From Arthrobacter sp. Leaf141 (GTDB lineage: Bacteria; Actinomycetota; Actinomycetes; Actinomycetales; Micrococcaceae): a stretch of DNA of 46,677 nucleotides. The notes beneath the pieces were generated by a model, which searched no databases, was not told where the DNA came from, and saw nothing but the letters and a program-made list of their open reading frames with translations. Where the stretch lies: positions 171,344-218,020 of the forward strand of contig NZ_LMOL01000007.1 of the NCBI RefSeq assembly GCF_001424565.1, in the 5' to 3' direction. Below are positions 43,240-46,677 of this stretch, one piece after another; positions within the stretch are counted from its first letter, which is position 1; each line of letters starts with the position of its first letter. The position numbers and the translations under genes were made by a program.

Positions 43240-43830
43240 ATGTCACGCACAAAGAAATTGACCCTCGGCCTGTCAGCCACGGCGTTGGCCCTTGCGGCCG
43301 GCATCGGAGTTGCCGGCATGGCCTCCGCCACCACAACACCCACACCGTCCCCAAGCGCCAGCTCCACCGCTCCTGCTGATGGCGGCACGGGCACCGATTC
43401 GGGCGCTCCTGGTGGAATGGGCAGGCATGGCGGTCACGGCGGGCCCGGCGGTGCAGGAGCATCAGCCTCTGCCTTGGCCGAAAAACTCGGCGTGGAGGAA
43501 GCCAAGGTCAGCGACGCCCTGCAGGCGTTCCGTGAGGCCAACAAGCCACAGAAGCCGGCTGACGGCACCAAGCCTGCGGAAGGGACCCGTCCCGATGAGT
43601 CAGCCCGGGATACTGCCCTGGCGAAATCGCTCGCCGAGGCCCTGGGCATCGACGAAGCCAAGGTCACTGCGGCGCTGTCGGAGCTCCGGACCGCCGCGCA
43701 GGCGGACCGGGCAGCGGCGTTGAAGACACGGCTGGACCAGGCCGTCACCGACGGCAAGCTCACCCAGGCCGAAGCGGATGCCGTCACCAAGGCTGTGGAG
43801 AGCGGCGTGATTGGCGGCGGCGGACGCTGA
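43240..43830 (+). CDS. Secreted protein with two helical repeats
   Basis: 196 residues. Signal peptide 1-30 (cleavage after ASA), a Pro/Thr/Ser then Gly/His-rich linker (31-75), and two copies of a 21-residue helical motif at 79-99 and 131-151 (LAEKLGVEEAKV...AL / LAEALGIDEAKV...AL). A helix-turn motif DGKLTQAEADAV (about 173-184) follows. The same kind of motif occurs in many actinobacterial secreted proteins of unknown role. AGGAG precedes ATG 43240. GC and codon use resemble the neighbours. Confidence 0.75.
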   Translation: MSRTKKLTLGLSATALALAAGIGVAGMASATTTPTPSPSASSTAPADGGTGTDSGAPGGMGRHGGHGGPGGAGASASALAEKLGVEEAKVSDALQAFREANKPQKPADGTKPAEGTRPDESARDTALAKSLAEALGIDEAKVTAALSELRTAAQADRAAALKTRLDQAVTDGKLTQAEADAVTKAVESGVIGGGGR

Positions 43831-43850
43831 TGGGCTGAAGGTTCCTTAAC

Positions 43851-43887
43851 GAGGGACGTCCCCGGGATGATTCCCGGGGACGTCCTC
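43851..43887. terminator. Bidirectional terminator hairpin
   Basis: GGACGTCCCCGGG pairs perfectly with CCCGGGGACGTCC (within 43851-43887, four- to six-base loop) between the convergent secreted-protein and symporter genes. No T-run. Confidence 0.7.
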
Positions 43888-43914
43888 GATCAGCACCGCA
43901 GTGGCACGCCGGTA

Positions 43915-45354
43915 TCAGGCGCGGGCGTCCTGCAACTCGCGGGGAGTGGTGTCGGTGCTGGTGCCGTCCGTGGCGGCAGTGTCGTCGTCGTTGTTGTCAT
44001 CGACGAACGGGGTGCCGTTACGCGGGGCGTTGTAAAGGGACTCGTCCAGGATTCCCTGCCGCTTGGCCACAATGGTGGGGACCAGGGCCTGGCCCGCCAC
44101 GTTGACGGCCGTGCGGCCCATGTCCAGGATGGGGTCGATGGCCAGGAGCAGGCCAACGCCTGCCAGCGGCAGGCCCAGGGTGGAGAGGGTCAGCGTGAGC
44201 ATCACCACGGCGCCGGTGGTGCCGGCAGTGGCGGCGGACCCGAGCACGGAGACCAGTGCGATCAGCAGGTACTGGCTGAAGTCCAGCTGGACCCCGAAGA
44301 ACTGGGCCACAAAGATGGCGGAGATGGCCGGGTAGATGGCTGCGCAGCCGTCCATCTTGGTGGTGGCGCCCAGCGGGACGGCAAAGGATGCGTAGGCGCG
44401 GGGGACACCCAGGCTGCGCTCGGTGACACGCTGCGTGAGCGGCAAGGTACCCACGGAGGACCGGGAAACGAAGGCCAGCTGCACGGCCGGCCAGACGCCG
44501 GAGAAGTACTGCTTGATGGACAGCCCGTGGCTGCGGACCAGGATGGGGTAGACCACAAAGAGCACCAGGGCCAGGCCCAGGTAGATGGCCACGGCAAACT
44601 TGCCCAGGGAACCGATGGTGTCCCAGCCATATACGGCGACGGCGTTGCCGATCAGGCCCACGGTGCCCAGCGGCGCAATGCGGATGATCCACCAGAGGAC
44701 TTTCTGGATTACGGCCAGGGCGGAGGCGTTGAGGGCCAGGAACGGCTCGGCGGCCTTGCCGACCTTCAGGGCAGCCACACCGATGGCGATGGCGATCACC
44801 AGGATCTGCAGGACGTTGAAGCTCACGGATGTTGTCACCGCGCCGGACTCGGCCACGCTGGAGCTGGCGCCGAGGCCCAGGAAATTTTTGGGGAAGAGAC
44901 CGGTGAGGAATGCCCACCAGTTACCAACTGATGAAGGAGCCTTGCCCTCGCCGGTGATCCCGGTGTTGGCGCCCGGCTGCAGCAGGACGCCAAGGCCGAT
45001 GCCGATCAGCACGGCGATCAGGGACGTAATGGCGAACCACAGCAGCGTGTTCCATGCCAGCCGCGCAGCGTTGGAGACCTGGCGGAGGTTGGAGATGGAA
45101 CTGACAACAGCAGTGAAAATCAGGGGGACAACGGCGGTCTGCAGCAGGGCCACATAGCTGGACCCAATGGTCTGCAGTGTGGCGCCGAGGCCGTTGGGGG
45201 CCTCCTTGGTGCTGCCGGTGTACTTGGCCAGCAGGCCGAGGCCCAGGCCAACAATCAGGGCGGCGATGATCTGGAAGCCGAACGATCCAGCCCACTTGGG
45301 GAGCTGGAAGCCGGTCTTTCCTGCGGAATCTGAGGGGCGGGTTTGAGTGCTCAC
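43915..45354 (-). CDS. Dicarboxylate/amino acid:cation symporter (DAACS family)
   Basis: 479 residues with eight membrane helices and two re-entrant loops of the GltP/DctA fold. It has the serine-rich hairpin SRSSVGTLPLT, the ATTKMDGCAAIYPA segment (the NMDGT-like motif reads KMDGC), and the second hairpin SAATAGTTGAVVML. It would import glutamate, aspartate or C4-dicarboxylates with cations. The C-terminal 30 residues are very acidic. GTG 45354 lacks a ribosome site and has TAGCGT six bases upstream. Confidence 0.9.
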   Translation of the reverse strand: MSTQTRPSDSAGKTGFQLPKWAGSFGFQIIAALIVGLGLGLLAKYTGSTKEAPNGLGATLQTIGSSYVALLQTAVVPLIFTAVVSSISNLRQVSNAARLAWNTLLWFAITSLIAVLIGIGLGVLLQPGANTGITGEGKAPSSVGNWWAFLTGLFPKNFLGLGASSSVAESGAVTTSVSFNVLQILVIAIAIGVAALKVGKAAEPFLALNASALAVIQKVLWWIIRIAPLGTVGLIGNAVAVYGWDTIGSLGKFAVAIYLGLALVLFVVYPILVRSHGLSIKQYFSGVWPAVQLAFVSRSSVGTLPLTQRVTERSLGVPRAYASFAVPLGATTKMDGCAAIYPAISAIFVAQFFGVQLDFSQYLLIALVSVLGSAATAGTTGAVVMLTLTLSTLGLPLAGVGLLLAIDPILDMGRTAVNVAGQALVPTIVAKRQGILDESLYNAPRNGTPFVDDNNDDDTAATDGTSTDTTPRELQDARA

Positions 45355-45360
45355 TCGAAT

Positions 45361-45366
45361 ACGCTA
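45361..45366 (-). promoter_or_regulatory. Probable -10 hexamer of the DAACS gene (leaderless)
   Basis: TAGCGT, six bases (ATTCGA), then GTG 45354; no Shine-Dalgarno sequence exists. Confidence 0.45.
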
Positions 45367-45521
45367 GGCCCGGGTCCACTATCACGGCGAAAGCATGTTG
45401 AGAAATGTTACGTGGGTGGAAAGTCGATTTGCGTCGCCAGGGGCCTGGAACCGGCGTCAGTGCCGGGGATTGTGAAGTTATTCCCGTCTGGGGTGTAACA
45501 AAGGTCATGCGGCCGCGGGGT

Positions 45522-45527
45522 TAGTGT
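45522..45527 (+). promoter_or_regulatory. Probable -10 hexamer of the NmrA-like gene (leaderless)
   Basis: TAGTGT, seven bases (TGCCTCC), then ATG 45535; no purine-rich ribosome site is present. Confidence 0.45.
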
Positions 45528-45534
45528 TGCCTCC

Positions 45535-46419
45535 ATGTCACAAACCATTGTTGTTGCAGGCGCCACCGGAGACCTCGGCGGACGCATCATCCGCTCCCTG
45601 CTGGCCGAGGGCGCGGGCGTCCGCGCGCTGGTCCGGCCAGGTAAGGCAATTTCGGGGGTGCTGCAGGAGGCAGGCGTCAGCGTGGTGCAGGTGGATTATC
45701 TTGATGCATCAACGTTGAAGGATGCGCTCGCGGGCGCTGACGCAGTGGTCTCGGCGCTCAGCGGGCTGGCCCCGGTGATGCTGGAGACCCAGACCCGGCT
45801 GCTGATGGCGGCCGTGGCCGCGGGCGTCCCGCGGTTCATTCCCTCCGACTATGCGGTGGACTTCACCACCATCAAGGAAGGGTCCAACCGCAACCTGCAG
45901 TGGCGGCGCGAATTCCGGAAGATTGTGGATGCGGCACCCATCCGGGCCACGTCTGTGCTCAGCGGCGCTTTCGCCGACATGCTGACGGGGGTGGCGCCGC
46001 TGATCCTGTTCCGGCAAAAGCGCGTCCTCTTCTGGCGCGACGCGGACCAGCCGATGGCGTTCACCACCATGGACGATGTTGCCGGCTACACCGCCAAAGC
46101 GGCACTCGACCCGGAGGCGCCGCGGTTCCTGCGCATCGCCGGGGACACGGTCTCATCGCGGGAGCTGGCAGCGATCATGACGGACATCAGCGGCACGCAG
46201 TACAGGACGCTGTATGCCGGCAGCATCGGATCCCTGCGCCTGATGGCGCGGGTTGGCCGGATGCTGGCCAAACCTTCGACTGACCTTTACCCTGCCTGGC
46301 AGGGCATGCAGTACTTCGGCAACATGTTCAGCGGTGACGGGGCCTTCCACACCCTGGACAACGACCGTTACGGTTCCCGGCAGTGGACCTCCGCGCGGGA
46401 GGTACTCCGCGCCCGCTGA
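45535..46419 (+). CDS. NmrA-like/isoflavone reductase-type NAD(P)-binding protein
   Basis: 294 residues. The N-terminal Rossmann motif VVAGATGDLGGRI, then VRPGK and the FIPSDYAVDF segment, is typical of the NmrA/PCBER branch of atypical SDR proteins. The usual catalytic lysine of reductases is not clear, so it may be a redox sensor or a reductase for a small aromatic compound. It stands alone: divergent from the symporter and convergent with the partial HNH gene. Confidence 0.85.
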   Translation: MSQTIVVAGATGDLGGRIIRSLLAEGAGVRALVRPGKAISGVLQEAGVSVVQVDYLDASTLKDALAGADAVVSALSGLAPVMLETQTRLLMAAVAAGVPRFIPSDYAVDFTTIKEGSNRNLQWRREFRKIVDAAPIRATSVLSGAFADMLTGVAPLILFRQKRVLFWRDADQPMAFTTMDDVAGYTAKAALDPEAPRFLRIAGDTVSSRELAAIMTDISGTQYRTLYAGSIGSLRLMARVGRMLAKPSTDLYPAWQGMQYFGNMFSGDGAFHTLDNDRYGSRQWTSAREVLRAR

Positions 46420-46454
46420 CCAAGTCTGGCCTTGCTCTGCCTTACGAAGCCTGT

Positions 46455-46676
46455 TCAGGCCACCTGACCGGCGCTTTGACGCCGCTGGAATCTTCGCCGG
46501 GCGAGCTGGCGGAGCATGCGGGTGTTGGGTTCCGGTGCCTCGGGTACCGGTCCGGGTCTGGCGGCCCGGCTTGCGGGCTGGGGCGGGTGCTGTGGTTTTC
46601 TGCTGCTGCTGATTGATGTGCCTGGTGGTGGGGGTGCGGTGGAGTGGTAGGTGTGGCCGGTGGGGGTGGTGAGTTG
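46455..46676 (-). CDS. C-terminal tail of a DUF222-type HNH endonuclease, partial
   Basis: A minus-strand frame enters from the right edge and ends at TGA 46455. It gives 73 residues that begin QLTTPTGHTYHSTAPPPP and end in a basic, Pro/Arg-rich tail. The segment after the first residues matches the region that follows the HNH motif in the DUF222-HNH proteins that occur in many copies in Arthrobacter. The HNH motif itself would be outside the window. There is no start codon because the gene is cut. The call rests on a short match. Confidence 0.6.
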   Translation of the reverse strand, partial: QLTTPTGHTYHSTAPPPPGTSISSSRKPQHPPQPASRAARPGPVPEAPEPNTRMLRQLARRRFQRRQSAGQVA

Positions 46677-46677
46677 G

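Overview
The window is chromosomal DNA from a GC-rich actinobacterium. It most resembles Arthrobacter/Pseudarthrobacter (Micrococcaceae). The basis is the codon use, the many GTG and TTG starts, an SCO4848-type membrane protein, the C-terminal tail of a DUF222-type HNH protein at the right edge, and neighbourhoods shared with other actinobacteria (lpdA-deoD-pmmB; maf-accA3). I see no rRNA or tRNA gene, insertion sequence, prophage or CRISPR array. Most of the window is ordinary core and near-core metabolism.

Layout. (1) 1-549: start of a lipoprotein cut by the left edge, with a promoter about 200 bases upstream and a structured-looking leader. (2) 1019-9256: a divergent cell-surface polysaccharide locus. 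GT4, a Wzx-like flippase and GT2 lie on the minus strand; a Wzz/BY-kinase-like protein, a polymerase/ligase and a GDPD-like lipoprotein lie on the plus strand. (3) 9277-17435: housekeeping genes, namely SCO4848 family, DUF2505, an SDR-DUF2867 protein, mfd, a YdjM-type membrane hydrolase, a small membrane protein and deoC. (4) 17553-24132: assimilatory nitrite reduction, with nirB-cobA-nnaR on the minus strand, divergent nirD, and a small NirB-like flavoprotein nearby. (5) 24154-28890: pmmB, purine nucleoside phosphorylase, lpdA, a PspC-domain protein and a small secreted protein. (6) 29064-35989: nitrate assimilation narK-nasA-nasB (minus strand, one tightly coupled operon) and a divergent MHS-family transporter. 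(7) 36048-43830: a glutamine amidotransferase, an NTF2-like protein, accA3, maf, an MMPL exporter with its TetR regulator, and a secreted repeat protein. (8) 43915-46677: a DAACS symporter, an NmrA-like protein and the partial HNH gene.

How the genes work together. Nitrate enters through NarK and is reduced to nitrite by NasA with electrons from the NasB-like flavoprotein. NirBD then reduces nitrite to ammonium; CobA supplies precorrin-2 toward the siroheme that NirB needs. The HemD/winged-helix protein resembles NnaR, a known nitrate/nitrite assimilation regulator. Boxes with 11-base spacing that resemble GlnR sites lie upstream of both nirB and narK, so the two operons probably form one nitrogen regulon.

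No clearly new system stands out. The observations most worth checking are the GlnR-like boxes, a structured leader upstream of the first lipoprotein, a GDPD-like lipoprotein that has lost a metal ligand, a four-cysteine insert in the NasB-like protein, and a set of genes whose -10 hexamer lies 6-7 bases before the start codon (probable leaderless mRNAs).
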